Shown: piece after piece, positions 23,520-34,850 of the stretch
How the letters are laid out: each line of letters opens with the position of its first letter
Numbering within the stretch: position 1 is the first letter of the stretch
Translations under genes and position numbers: made by a program
NCBI GenBank assembly: GCA_943735955.1
Contig: OX030964.1
Span: 2,022,575 to 2,086,574, forward strand
Direction of reading: 5' to 3'
DNA length: 64,000 nucleotides
Source of the DNA: Piscicola geometra
Lineage: Eukaryota > Annelida > Clitellata > Hirudinida > Piscicolidae
The notes under the pieces: generated by a model
Databases searched by the model: none
The model's input: only the letters and a program-made list of their open reading frames with translations
Told to the model about the DNA's origin: nothing

Positions 23520-23795
23520 TGGACGATTTTTCATTCCCGGTCCCGTCCCGTTTCCGAAATTTGTTTTTCCGTTCCGTCCCGTTCCCGAATTTTGTTTTTT
23601 CGTCTCTTCCCGTTCCCGATGGGCCATCAGAATTTTGATTCCCGTCCCGTCCCGTTCCCGAAATTGTTTTTCCCGTCCTGTCCCGTTCTCGATGAACCAT
23701 CAGAATTTTGATTCCCGTTCCCGCAACTCGATTCCCGGTCCCGACCTGTTCCCAAAACTTTTTGACCCGGTCTCGACCCATTTCAACCTCAAAAA
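23520..23795. repeat. C-rich degenerate repeat (cccgtcccgttcccga)
   Basis: Irregular repeats of cccgtcccgttcccgaa separated by tttttttc and atcagaattttgattcc. The same words occur once at about 17395-17470, so this is a dispersed repeat family. Translation gives low-complexity sequence only. Confidence 0.7.
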
Positions 23796-23928
23796 TTTTG
23801 TTTATTTATTTATTTTTGCTGCCGTTTTCACCGGTCCCAAACTTGCTAGTTCTAAAATTTCTTAAAGTTCATTATTTGAAAGTCAGAAAATATTTCTTTT
23901 AAAAAATTTAAAAAACACGGTTTAAATT

Positions 23929-24126
23929 TCAAATTATTATTGAAATGAAAGTATTGAAGTTAGTCATTGTTTTTGAGTATTCAATCAAGTCTTTATTGCT
24001 TTTCACACGGGTTGAACCGTTATGAGTTTTAGCTTTCAAATGAGGTGATTTTGGATCTGAAGTTAAACGACCACATATTGACAAATTCCGTTCACAGGGA
24101 ATAGAACTTACAGGTATACTAAACAA
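23929..24126 (-). pseudogene. hAT transposase C-terminal fragment (second family)
   Basis: Reads FSIPVSSIPCERNLSICGRL followed by LTSDPKS and LKAKT. This is a BED-type hAT dimerisation motif (IPxSSxxxERxFSxxGR), different in sequence from the fragment at 20571-20883. Confidence 0.6.
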
Positions 24127-24212
24127 AATTTCGGCTACTTCTTGGAGTATTGGAATTTTTTTACTCTTATAGATTTAACATCTTTATAATCTTCAATTTT
24201 GGTGGGACGTAA

Positions 24213-24647
24213 TTAGGAATATTTGTACATTTCATCATCTTCTGAATCTTTTCCCTGGTTCATTATTATTAATTCCTCAATAATGTTAGAAATATGCTTT
24301 TTGAAAACATTCTTATTCTCTACAACTGCACAAATAAAAGCATCACTGAACTGCTTCTTGAACTTGCTTGAACGATTGTACAAGGCACCTAACTCTTGGA
24401 CAAACTGAAGTGAATTGCTCACAAAGGGATTTGCACAGTGGAAAAACAATGCAAGCGGATGCTCACTGCTGATAATAGCCTGACAACCGTTATATCGGCC
24501 GTTCATGTTAGCAGAGCCGTCATAAGTCTGAGCTCTGAGGTTTTCTATAAGTAGCATAATTCTGATCAGAAAATCTTTTACTACAGCAGATATTTTTTTC
24601 GGTCGTATCTGGTGGGCTGAATAAACCAATAAACTGTTCATTAACAT
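24213..24647 (-). pseudogene. hAT (ZMYM1-like) transposase middle fragment
   Basis: Reads LRAQTYDGSANMNGRYNGCQ, PLALFFHCANPFVSN and FVQELGALYNRSSKFK, the RNase-H-fold core typical of ZMYM1-like hAT proteins (QxYDGAxNMxGxxxGxQ...ALYxHC). It is open for 144 codons, but both ends are missing and the segment after the core is abnormally short. Confidence 0.8.
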
Positions 24648-24654
24648 TCAGAGC

Positions 24655-24940
24655 TTCATTTACATAATATACAGAAAAAAATCTTCATTTACATAATATA
24701 CAGAAAAAAAATTTTATTTACAAAATATACAGAAAAAATCTTTATTTACATAACATACAGAAAAAATCTTTATTTACATAATATACAGAAAAAATCTTTA
24801 TTTACATAAAATACAAAACAAATTATTATTTACATAATATAAAGAAAAAAGTATTATTTACATAATATACAGAACAAATTATTATTTACATAATATACAG
24901 AAAAAATCTCTATTTAAATAATATACAGAAAAAAATGTTT
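24655..24940. repeat. ~28-bp tandem repeat
   Basis: About ten imperfect copies of tttacataatatacagaaa plus a short variable segment, directly next to the hAT fragment. Confidence 0.9.
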
Positions 24941-25555
24941 TTGAGGGTAACTGGCAAACTTCAAAATCACTCTTTCGATAAGTTGATTTGTTTGCTGAAA
25001 CCTATTGGCAACATGGCCAATCCATTGAATCGGTTTTCACTAACAGTGCTTTTCAGCCATTCAAGTCTATATCAGTTGTCCGCGTAATCTCTTGCATCTT
25101 ATATATTTTCTTCTGTATCATGTTTTCGTTCACCAAAGAGAGCTAAATGAAGGTTCTAAAGTGCTGATAGTGCAGGTTAGGATGAGTAAAACTATTAATT
25201 AATGACCAAACCAACGTAATTCTGAGGGTCAAAGTTTAAATTTGTTACAAATTTATAAATTGTCAGCGCTATCAATAGCTCTAAGTTTGTTGAGTTCTAC
25301 AAGACCTAACAATTCTTTTTTCCATTCCTACTCTCGTCAACGCTTAACTGCTCCTTTCTGAAAATATCTGAAAGTTTGGAGGCCATGAGCGTATCCAGCG
25401 TAAGAGGCAAAGGAGGGCAGCTGTAGAAGGCCTAGATGTCTCAGTGGGCCCACCGGAAGAGAAGTTTGACACTCCATCTGCCCTGGATGCTCGCTCATCC
25501 TCCTCGCAGCCTCATGCTCAGGTCAGAGTTCGCACACAGAAATATGCGCAAGAAG

Positions 25556-26125
25556 AAAAGTGAGCAAACAGAAAAATGCGCACATGGAAAAATTCGGAAT
25601 CTCACTCTAAATGTATCACTCCGCTCATACAATGTATGATTGTATAGCTTTGAGAGTAGTTGTATTGGCCAGCCTTTGTTCAGATTTGTGTGCGAATGTG
25701 TGTGTGACGCGTGGAATACGTGTGTGTAAAGTCACTTTTATTGGAAATACAATTTAAAAAATTGTTTGTTTTTTAAAAAATAAAACGATATTAAAATAGA
25801 AATACTAGATTTTCAAATAAATTAATACTGAGAAAAGTAGTGATAAGAGTTTAATTTTCAAAATTCAAATAATTTTCTTTAGCTTTGCAAAATTAAAATG
25901 TTTTCCAAATTTTTTGAAGCAAAAGCAAACACCACATCTGAGACTTTAACATTCATGTATTAATAAGCGTTAGCCAATCAAACTGCTCTCAAAGCTATAC
26001 ATTCATACATTGTGTGAATAGGATTATACATTTAGAGTCAGATCCAAAATGCGCAGCCAGTAAAAGGCGTTCACAGAAAAAATGTGCTGTGTGCGCAATT
26101 TTCTGTTTGCGCATTTCTTTTACGT
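25556..26125. mobile_element. Inverted-repeat element (MITE-like)
   Basis: Left arm about 25556-25664 (gcgcaagaag, gagcaaacagaaaaatgcgc, ctctaaatgta, caatgtatgattgtatagct, ttgagagtagt) is matched in reverse complement by 25975-26125, separated by about 310 bp. There is no coding capacity. Arm length suggests a non-autonomous foldback DNA transposon. Confidence 0.5.
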
Positions 26126-26189
26126 TGCCCATTTACTTTTTTTTCTGAAGGCCTCGATGACGACTTCCTTGTAGCGTGCCCAGTAGCAC

Positions 26190-26760
26190 CGTCTTAGACA
26201 GTGAATGGTTCGTGTCAGTGAAACAGATTTACTTTACCATAACCGATCAAGTCAAGCCATTGCTGCAGTTGCCTTAGAGATTCTGGTTTTTGTCTTTGGT
26301 GCTTGTTCCTTACCTTCGACAGGGTTACTCCTATGTTCTTGAACAGTGACACTCTTTCTAGCTTTTTCCATTCATAATTATTTCAGTTGAATTGTCTGTA
26401 GTGCTATTCATCATAACCTTGGACTTTTCTGAGCTCATTTCCATCCCGTAAGCAGTTGCTCTTTCGTTAAGTTTGTTGGTGAGGTCTTGAAGTTCACTGC
26501 TGGATCCGCCCATCAGATCAATGTCATCAGCAAACCTCAAGTTGGAGATTGACCTGCCACCAATAGAGATGGTAGAATGATGATCTTGGAGAGTTTCTTG
26601 CATTATTCTTTCTAAGAAAATGCTGATAAGAACAGGAGAAAGCAGACACCTTTGGCGAACTACAACTGATGTTTTGAAGAATTCTCTTAACTGCCCATTG
26701 AGAAGTACTGCACTGTTGGCGTTTTTGTAGGTCTTCGATAATTTATGAGTCAATGTTGAG
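26190..26760 (-). pseudogene. Non-LTR retrotransposon reverse transcriptase fragment
   Basis: Reads LLNGQLREFFKTSVVVRQRC, LSPVLISIFLERIM, then LRFADDIDLMGGSSSELQDL and YGMEMSSEKSKVM. This is the thumb-side half of a LINE polymerase, with FADD in place of YADD. After a stop near 26358 the frame continues degenerately to about 26190. No endonuclease is seen. Confidence 0.8.
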
Positions 26761-26799
26761 ATTCAATAATATACCATTTTTAGTAATAAATCGTGTTTT

Positions 26800-27825
26800 C
26801 TTTGTGGGTTACTGCTTATGATACTTTTTTAAGTGTTTGTATAATTTATTGCCTTTTTCGGAAATAGCTTAATTGATAAAATATACTTTCCAATGACAAA
26901 CGAAACTGATGTTGGTTTTGAGAGTAGAACAATGTTTAAGCCATGTTTGAATAAGTTTATTTAACTTTTTAAATAATCATGAATCAGATAGTTTAACAAG
27001 AAACGAGGCAAAATCAGCGAAGGAAAACCCGAGAAGATTGATAAAAAACGCAAATTGGTACCTGAATATTTTTTACTCTAAAAGACACAAAATGGGATGG
27101 GTGAAATTCAGCAAATAGAGGATGTAAGGTGAATATGGCGCCGAAGGAGACACAAAAAGAAAAATGTCTTAGCACATTTTCGAATGGTTCAGAGGAAACT
27201 GATGATGAATGTAGTAAAATGGAAAATATAACATTGAAGGAAGATTCAGAGGAATATTTTACTCATGGCACTTCTCGGTGCGAGAAAGCTTTCATCGACT
27301 GAGGGAAGCATTTATGCGAGGGAGGAGAAAAGCACACCTAGCTATTGTCACAATTGGCAAATACATTTAATGAGCTACCGTGTAACATTAAAAAAGTTCA
27401 TTTGATAGTGGTAAAGTACTTGACATTGGAAAAAGAGAAGATAAAAGCAATATAAACCAGTACGTTTAAATAATATGACGTGTAAAATAGAATAGAAAAG
27501 CATATGGGATCTAACGTCTTACATAGCAGTGTTTGAAGTCTACCATTGAAAAGATCTACAGCCAAAACAGAACTTGGACGAAATGACCCTTATCAAAAAT
27601 TTACCTTTGACGAAATAGCTCTTTAAAATGGCCTTAAGTTAAGGTTCATTTTCAAAGGTCTATTTCGACGAAGGTCAATTTTTGTTGAGGGCGATTTCGC
27701 CTAAGGTCTATTTTGTCTATATTCCCATTTTAAAACACATTGATTATAATTAAAGCGCTGCACAATTTCAGGGAAATGCCTTATAATGATAAGCAATCCA
27801 ATCGCCAAAGAAGTCATTTCGCGGA
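26800..27825. other. Unassigned AT-rich DNA
   Basis: A 56-codon ORF starting MAPKETQKEKCLSTFSN near 27134 has some coding look but no known relative. Around 27590-27720, short repeats of aaggtctatttcg-type words occur. No feature can be named. Confidence 0.3.
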
Positions 27826-27829
27826 CTTC

Positions 27830-28060
27830 GAGGAGATATAATTGAAATGTGGAAAATAGTAAACAATATATAAGAACGTGTAAAACGGATGAGATATTCA
27901 CCCTAAATTCCAACGCGACAAGAGGCGATTTATCGAAACTGTCAGAGTCATTGCCAACGTAACATTTCACAGAGTTCTATCAGTATGGAAAAGCTTAAAT
28001 TATTTAAGTGGTAAAAGCTATTCATTTTTATGCTTTGGAACTGATTTTTGACCAGTGAGA
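27830..28060 (+). pseudogene. Possible LINE C-terminal remnant
   Basis: Broken frames read FTLNSNATRGDLSKL and downstream words reminiscent of the LINE C-terminal pattern (FxxNxxxTRGHxxKL...WNxLP). Stops interrupt it. The match is by pattern memory only. Confidence 0.3.
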
Positions 28061-28341
28061 AAGCCAGAAAATGGTACACGGACGGAACCTTCAAAGTCGT
28101 CAGAGCATTCATGCTTCTGCTAGGAATAGAAACTAATATTATCATTGATGGAGATGATACTAAACCATTCTTATTTGCTCTCATGGCAGGCAAATAAGAG
28201 GTATTTTCTTCCAAAATACGTTTTACTAAAGACATTTTTTCCATTTTTATACTGAAACGAGGCGGTGTTCATTTTATATTTGCACGATCTATAGGGCAAA
28301 ATTAAAATAAATTAGCATAATGATGTTATGATCATTCTATC

Positions 28342-30927
28342 ATGGGTTTTCCTGATGTAAGCAAGATTTGCTCATTAGAACTAAGTAATAAAATTTCCAA
28401 AACAGAAAATGCCGTGAGTTGGGCGAAAGAGCATGGTCTGCTCAGTCGGGAAATAGCCTGCTCATGCGGAGCAGACATGCTGTTTACTGACCAGCAAAAT
28501 GTTTCAGACGGACATACATGGCGATGTCCACGATGCCATAAGTTCGTGTCTATAAGGAAAGAACTTAAGGAAAACATAAAAACAAAGTAATCACAATCAA
28601 GAAGGCTGACAAGAACGATGTGTTTGCGATACAACAGTACACAGACTACGACAAAGAAGCCAGACGACAACTCTCGAACACTAACTTCTACAAAACCTCC
28701 ACCCCATTTCTATACCAACAAACCTCAAGAATTATTATAGAAACACTCAGAAAGTACAACCTGAGCCCCTCCTTAAAACAATGCCTGATAAATAACCAAA
28801 AACCATTCAAACAGAGGAAGTTCTATATTCTCCCAAAGATCCACAAGGAGAGAGAAAAATGGGATGGCATAATCCCACCAGGCCGCCCAATAATTACGAA
28901 CACTCAAACTGAGACAACAAATATAACAAAATTTATTAATCACTACTTAGTCCCCCTCATGAAGACCCATCCCAGCTACCTCCAAGACAGCTTCGAGCTG
29001 ATTACCATTTTAAACCAGCTAAATGAAAACAATAAATTCGACAACACAAACAACAATCTGATCCTGGCTACAGCAGATGTCACATCACTATACACTAATA
29101 TGATAAATAAAAAAACAATTGCTAAAACAATCAAAATTCTAAAGAAATTCCCGGCCCCAAACCGTCCGGATGAGCTGATAATAGATTTACTGAAGATAAC
29201 ACTTAACAATAACTATTTCACCTATGAAAACACAGTTTACAAACAAACAAATGGCCTAGCGATGGGCATAGCCATGGCACCCGCCCTTGCCAACATTTAC
29301 TTACATGACATTGATAATATCATATTAAAAACCAACCCGATCCTGTATAAAAGATACATCGATGACATATTAATCATAAGCACAAAAGAAACCTTAGAGG
29401 AAATTAAAGCCAAGACTACGAACAGACTAAAAGAAATTGAATTAACATACACACAAAGTACTACCAACCTAACATTTCTAGACCTTACTCTCACACTTAA
29501 CAATAACAAAATCACAACCAAAACCTTTATAAAAGAAACTAACAACTTCAACTGGCTACATGCGGACTCTAACCACCCGAAGCATGTGATTAATAACCTT
29601 CATAAAGCCGGTCTCACGAGATTCGCGAGACAATGCACTGAGAAGAATGACTACAACACCATAGCCAGAAAATTTTGCAAAACACGCTCTGAAAAAGACC
29701 ACAACTTTACTAAAATGAAAATTAATAGCAAATTAATATGGCTAAAACACAACAAAAACATTAAAGATGACAAGAATAATATTATAATTAATAACACTAA
29801 TAATAATACTAACATTAATAAGGATGATAATAATAAGAATAACAATGATATTAATAATAATAATAACGACAATAATAATAATAATAATATTAAGAACGAT
29901 AACAACAACAATAATACTAAGAATAATCACGATAACAATAATAAGAATGATAAAATCACCGACAATAAGAAGGATAATAATACAAATAACAATAAAAACA
30001 ACATGAACCAACCGAGCGACATTACACTCCCAATTGTAATCGACTACGCCACAAACAATGAAAAGCTCCTACAAAAAATCTGCTCCCTAATCAAAGAACA
30101 CGAAGCAACAAGCACAGAGCCCTCCAAAATCAAGACTGTGAAGGCATACTACACAGGAAGGAGCCTCATTAGACAATTGATGTGAGGAATCACTGAAATC
30201 CCCGCCATTTCCCCACCCAAATAAAGCACAAGGCATCATGAGATGCACACTATCACTAACCCTAAAATTAGTAACCCAAACCGGAAAGCATCCTAACATC
30301 CGGAAGGATGTTCCCAAACCTAACCCTGAATAGATTCATCATGGTAGGTACTTTATTTTATTTGAAGTATTTCGTTAAGAATAAACTGAAACTTGATTTA
30401 TAATATTAACGAAAAAATGTATTATACCATTCAGATAATTTTTTACTGGTGTTTCAACGACATCAGTCAAACGACGGCAGCCAGCATGCTTAAAATAGGA
30501 GGTAATAGAACTCTTCCGGACTGGCTCAACATGCTCAGAGACCTCTGTATGAACTGGATGAGAGATCACCCAATTCGTATTGGAGGTACTGGGCACGTGG
30601 TCAAGATTGATGAGTGTTATTTCGGCGACCAAACGAACCAGAAACCACAGGGCGAGGCCAGTGAGGCAACGATGGGTGTTTGGAGGGATAGACAACGAGA
30701 CCAAGGAGGCTTTTATGGTAGAAGTGGAAAAAGAGATGCTTCCACTTATTACCAATTATTCAAGAGCATGTTTTCCCAGGTAAATACCTGTTAATATTTT
30801 TTTTTCATGTATACTATGTTTATTCATTTATAAATCCATTTTTAACAGTTTATACTTTTGTCCACAGGGACCACTATCTGGAGCGACGAGTGGAGGGCAT
30901 ACTCCCGAATAACAGAAGTTACTGACC
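28342..30927 (+). pseudogene. Merlin (IS1595/ISXO2-like) transposase, copy 1, split by a Penelope-like element
   Basis: Exon 1 (28342 to about 28558) encodes the N-terminal zinc ribbon: AVSWAKEHGLLS, ACSCGADM, then HTWRCPRCHKFVSIRK. The Penelope-like element begins right after SIRK. An intron acceptor at 30436 starts exon 2 (30437-30779) with IIFYWCFNDISQTTAASML, then GHVVKIDECYFGD with the first DDE aspartate. A frameshift near 30650 leads into WVFGGIDNETKEAFMVEVEK. A second intron (30780-30867) leads to GTTIWSDEWRAYSRITEV, carrying the second aspartate. The frame then passes into unrelated sequence at about 30930, so the C-terminus is lost. Merlin elements are eukaryotic relatives of bacterial IS1595. 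Confidence 0.8.
28559..30325 (+). mobile_element. Penelope-like retroelement with open RT ORF, GIY-YIG not seen
   Basis: An open frame runs to a stop at 30183-30185. It starts with the 5'-truncated ITIKKADKN segment (about 28585) and holds the Penelope RT motifs: KFYILPKIHK, PGRPIITN, ATADVTSLYTN, GLAMGIAMAPALANIYL, YKRYIDDILI (catalytic YIDD) and LTFLDLTL. An Asn/Asp/Lys-rich linker of about 90 residues (29757-30000, AAT/AAC-like DNA) precedes the connector VKAYYTGRSLIRQL, where the ORF stops. The GIY-YIG endonuclease of most animal Penelope elements is not present. It is inserted in the same orientation within Merlin copy 1. The lack of stops suggests a fairly recent insertion. Confidence 0.85.
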
Positions 30928-30929
30928 TG

Positions 30930-31406
30930 TCGGAAAATGCGACTGAAATTCCAGACGCGTTCGGCGTGGGTAATACCAATAGAGCTGAGGCCATCGCTGA
31001 AGTTATTAAAGCTCAGCAACAGATTACCCTTGAGGGTGATGTGTCACGAGTTATAGACGTCTCTAGAAACGTCAACCCGATGGACGGGCTTATGAACGCA
31101 TACGCTATCATAAAGGAACTGACTCACGACCAGGCAAGTGACGAATATACCATGAAAGTAATGGTGCCGGTCAAGGAGAAATTCTATGTTTGCAACCAAC
31201 TCCATATGGCATTCATCTGTCAACAGGTAAGAGCGGACGAGAGCTTTGCAGAAGATAAAAGAGATGAGGTAAATCTTCTTGTGGAAAAGTCCATAGATAG
31301 AATGCTTTCAAAACTCGGATATACCCCTTACGTCGTCGTTGTTCCTCAGCATGTAGCATCGACTATAACATTAGACGTCTTAGAGTGGCGCCTAAACTAC
31401 CCATGA
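30930..31406 (+). other. Unrecognised open segment, possible virus-derived sequence
   Basis: Continues the Merlin exon 3 frame for about 158 codons to a stop at 31404-31406 but has nothing in common with Merlin C-termini, judging from copy 2. It is richer in GC than its flanks. Readable words include PDAFGVGNTNRAEAIAEVI, VNPMDGLMNAYAIIKELT and MLSKLGYTPYVVVVPQHVAS. No family is recognised. Its position next to Merlin resembles that of the virus-derived block at 35.2 kb, so a second viral fragment is possible but unproven. Confidence 0.3.
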
Positions 31407-31425
31407 TTACACACGCGGACCTATC

Positions 31426-31960
31426 AAGATGGACACCAATGATCGCGTCATACCTAAACACTGGCTTCATATTAAAAGGCAGGCACTTTGGCGGAAAGTG
31501 CAGGAATGCGAGCTTGTGACCTCGTATATGGAAAGGGACAGGGTATATAATCTTATCCGTAAGGTTTTTGCTCTGTCTCTTTTGCTGGCCAGTCACATTG
31601 GAGCAGCCTTCAAAGAAGTGTGTGAAGGCAACACCTGTGAGAGACTGGAAAGGTTCTTCACATACTTCCGTGAGACCTGGTTGAATAGCCGCATCTGGAC
31701 CGTTGACAGTTGGTCTGTGTACCGCCGTTCAGTGTGCACCAACAACGATCTCGAGGGATGGTATGCTCGCCTTAACCGCAGATCTAAAAAAATCTAATTT
31801 AGAATTTTATATTCTAATAAATTTAATTTATGACGAAGCAAAGGCTGTCACCAGGCAGTGCCAAATGGCAAAGAAAATGTTGCTGAGGCAGCGGCAGTCA
31901 GACCGCCAAATCAATGCAAGCGAAACTGGAAGAAGCTTGGACAAAATACGATCAAAATGA
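31426..31960 (+). pseudogene. MULE transposase C-terminal fragment (second family)
   Basis: Reads HIKRQALWRKVQECELV, YNLIRKVFALSLLLASHIGA, FFTYFRETWLNSRIW, WSVYRRSVCTNNDLEGWYA and RLNRRSK. This is the tail of a FLYWCH/MULE-type transposase (helical region, then TNNxxEGWHxxLN). A stop near 31797 is followed by continuation in another frame (EAKAVTRQCQMAKKM). It differs from the MULE at 11-14 kb. Catalytic residues upstream are absent. Confidence 0.65.
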
Positions 31961-31964
31961 ATTA

Positions 31965-32635
31965 TCTTCAAAAAGATTTCTGAAAAAGTGCAATTATATT
32001 TATGTCGATTCATCCCTTGACCGATCCACCCCTCAATAGTATATTTGTATTTATATTATAGTAATAGTATATTTATATTTAAGATAGCATATTTATATTT
32101 ATACCAGTATATTTATATTATATATAGTTTATTTTATATTGAATAACTGGTTATTGAATAATGACAATTTAATATCATGAATTGGTTTTTAAGAGAAAAA
32201 ATATTTTAGTGTTTTTTGTCAAATAAATAATTATTAAATCCTTTCTTTCATTAAAATTATGTGATAATGATTTCTGTTGTAGCCACACTTGTATTACTGG
32301 TTTAGTGTGTTTCATATCATCCGCTATTGAAATTACTCAAGAACTTTTGACAACACAAAGCTATGTAATGGTGTATAAATTCTCACAAGACTGGTAGGAC
32401 AGGAAATGTTACTGCACAGGATGACTCACAATTGATTTGTGCATTATCCGAATTGAGTCATTTTCCATATGAGAGTGGCCCATATAAAGAGGAATACAAT
32501 GATGACATTGAGGAACCTGAAATAGCTCTTAATCACCCAACTCTTTTCTATTCATGCGTTTGTCAATGACCAAATTAATGAATTCATCTGTTTTCTATTA
32601 TATTTATACAGTTTATATAAACTAGTTTTTGCGGT
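31965..32635. other. AT-rich DNA, no feature
   Basis: Contains short repeats of tatatttatatt near 32040-32130. Nothing else was recognised. Confidence 0.4.
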
Positions 32636-32639
32636 CGCT

Positions 32640-33480
32640 CAAATAAGAATTTCCTCAAAAGATGTCAAATTCTAAACGGAAAATTACAGGGAAAAGACAG
32701 TGAATGAACCGAGTAAACACACAATCAAGACAATGAAGAGAGGACAAGAGAAAGTCAAGGATAAATTCTGGGCCTCATGCTCAAGATACTATGGCGGATG
32801 GCAGGAAGAGCCAGAACAAGATCATCTCGACTTTAAAAAATTTAATTTGACATGTCCAGAGAAGTTGAAGGAGAGTACAGTCTCCAACAAAATAATGGCA
32901 AACATATACAAGCCTACAACGTACATAGACAATTCGATCGAATTACACTTCAAGGAGATGATGGGGTGTTACGACTAAGAGTTCAGGAAACACGAGAGTT
33001 TATTTACACGATAACGACTTTATATAGGGTGCGAGGGACAAAGGTTGCCTAGGAGTGGCCGTGTACACTGTTCCAAGACCAGACCCCTCACCCAGCACAC
33101 ACTCCACACACCCACCAATACACACAAGAGAAAAGGGACTTCAAAAACAAAAGACAACCCTTGGCAACTTATGAACAACAAAGACTACCACCACCTATCA
33201 GCATCATTGAAGCAAAAACACGCAAAGCAGCTTGGATTCCAATGCAACTTTAAGAAATGCTCAATGTTATTCGGCAATCTAAAATCATTCAAAAAACCAC
33301 AAGGGAAAGAGTATACTGACCTAAGAGACGCAGCGATGAAGGCGAGAGAAGGTTTGAAGAGTGTAGTATCCTCTCGGGGACAAAAAGCAATTGAAGAAAT
33401 TCTATTCCAGACTAAAGGTTTCGAAAACGTTGATGGACTACTAGAATTGTTGTTGGAAAGCCTACATTACATTTAGCCAA
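32640..33480 (+). pseudogene. Unknown duplicated ORF unit, copy A
   Basis: Two open pieces, 32700-32978 (KDKFWASCSRYYGGWQEEPE) and 33045-33476, are partly repeated at 34395-34850. At DNA level both copies share aacttatgaacaacaaag followed by ctatcagcatcattgaa. The closeness of Gypsy-like sequence suggests a retroelement gag or spacer, but no domain is recognised and viral origin cannot be excluded. Confidence 0.4.
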
Positions 33481-33865
33481 AACGGAATACAACTTTTATG
33501 ATCCCAGTATCCTGCCTCAACAGTCCCGTGGTAAGAGTTACCACGAACCTACCTAGATAATCTAACCTATTTTACCCTTACAGCTGCAAACCTGATTACC
33601 TGCTACAATGACTTCGTGCCAGCGATATGCATGCTGATTCGTTAGCTGCAATGACAGATGAAATGGGTTTTGAGTGTAGCAGCCTATAATATAGCGGTCC
33701 ACATATAAGCACGCACATGCGCACACGCTCATGCACTGGCACTTCTAGGACTAACGCACTTTGAACCTTTGCACTTGGCTCACCAGACAGGCCCTGGATA
33801 TTACCTGGATTTTTCCTTTGTCTCGCATACCCTATATAAAGAAGTTATTTTTTAAATAAATCTCT
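32995..33865. repeat. Inverted ~50-bp repeats with LTR-like content
   Basis: The segment ending ctttatatagggtgcgaggg and continuing acaaagg (about 32995-33045) is matched in reverse complement at 33813-33865 (cctttgtctcgcataccc then tatataaag). On the right copy a TATATAAA is followed within about 20 bp by AAATAAAT, as in a retroviral-type LTR. The inverted arrangement implies a rearranged LTR element. Confidence 0.4.
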
Positions 33866-34130
33866 CTTTCTTGTGTCTCCTTAAACTCGTAGCTCGCAAT
33901 ATGAGATTCCAAGGCGAGAAAACTTTGTTCGACCGAAACTAGGTAGAAAACAGGCAGTTCAAAAAGCCCAAACATCCAACTGAAGACTTCCAAAGAAAGT
34001 TTATGCTCCGTTGAAAGGTTCACCATCGTTTATCGCCAACGATAAGAAATCCGAAGTGTATTTTCCTGGGTAAGGAGGGAAACACAAAAAGTACGATGAA
34101 ATCGTAGAGGGTCTTAAAGGTGGGAACACT

Positions 34131-34382
34131 AATTCGATAAAGAAGTATCTGATGGCTGAAATAGCAGCGATAAGAAGATCAAGTTCGAAGGTATGAAACG
34201 CCGATAAAACCAAATCATACCTAGGAACCGGAGCAAGGCAGCATAATTACGAATTGCCAATCGATTATGCTACATTGCGCCGTTTCCTAGGTATGATTGG
34301 GTTCTATCGGCGTTTCATACCTTCGAACTTGATCTTCTTATTAGCTGCTATTTCAGCCATCAGATACTTCTTTATCGAATTA
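34131..34382. repeat. Imperfect palindrome carrying a Ty3/Gypsy RT scrap
   Basis: Arms of about 100 bp (34131-34231 and 34282-34382) are reverse complements with few mismatches around a 50-bp centre that itself contains gcataat/attatgc. The right arm on plus, and the left arm on minus, reads LRRFLGMIGFYRRFIP, the conserved Gypsy RT/RNase-H boundary motif. It is a foldback of one Gypsy fragment. Confidence 0.75.
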
Positions 34383-34394
34383 AATATGGAAAAC

Positions 34395-34850
34395 AGAAAG
34401 TGATTGATAAATTCTAGGCTTCTTGCTCTAAATTTTATGGAAGTTGGCAAGAAGTGCCGGAACATGAAAGACCTGAATACCCATTTAAAGAATTAATGGG
34501 AATAAACAAAGGAGAGATTGAGTTCTCACTTGTGAGTGTCAAAACGCTGGCAACTCAATTATAGGAAATCGCCTCCAAGGTAGATATGTATGGATTGAAT
34601 CCCAAAGACAAACAGAAACCAGTCAAACTCACCACCAAAGTGGAGAAGGCTCAAGCGATTTTAATGTCACTAGGTCAGCTAGGGATGGAACCTACTGCAT
34701 TGGAAGATCTTTTGTTTGCTCCAAAAGACGAAAGGAAAGGGACTGAAAAACAAGGGACTGAAAAACAAGGGACAACCCTTGGTAACTTATGAACAACAAA
34801 GGCTACGACCTATCAGCATCATTGAAACAAAAAATTCACTCGAGCCAGCC
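34395..34850 (+). pseudogene. Unknown duplicated ORF unit, copy B
   Basis: Reads ASCSKFYGSWQEVPEHERPE (compare copy A), then after a stop an open piece 34586-34792 with KVEKAQAILMSLGQLGME and a short repeated GTEKQ motif. It is more broken than copy A. Confidence 0.4.
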
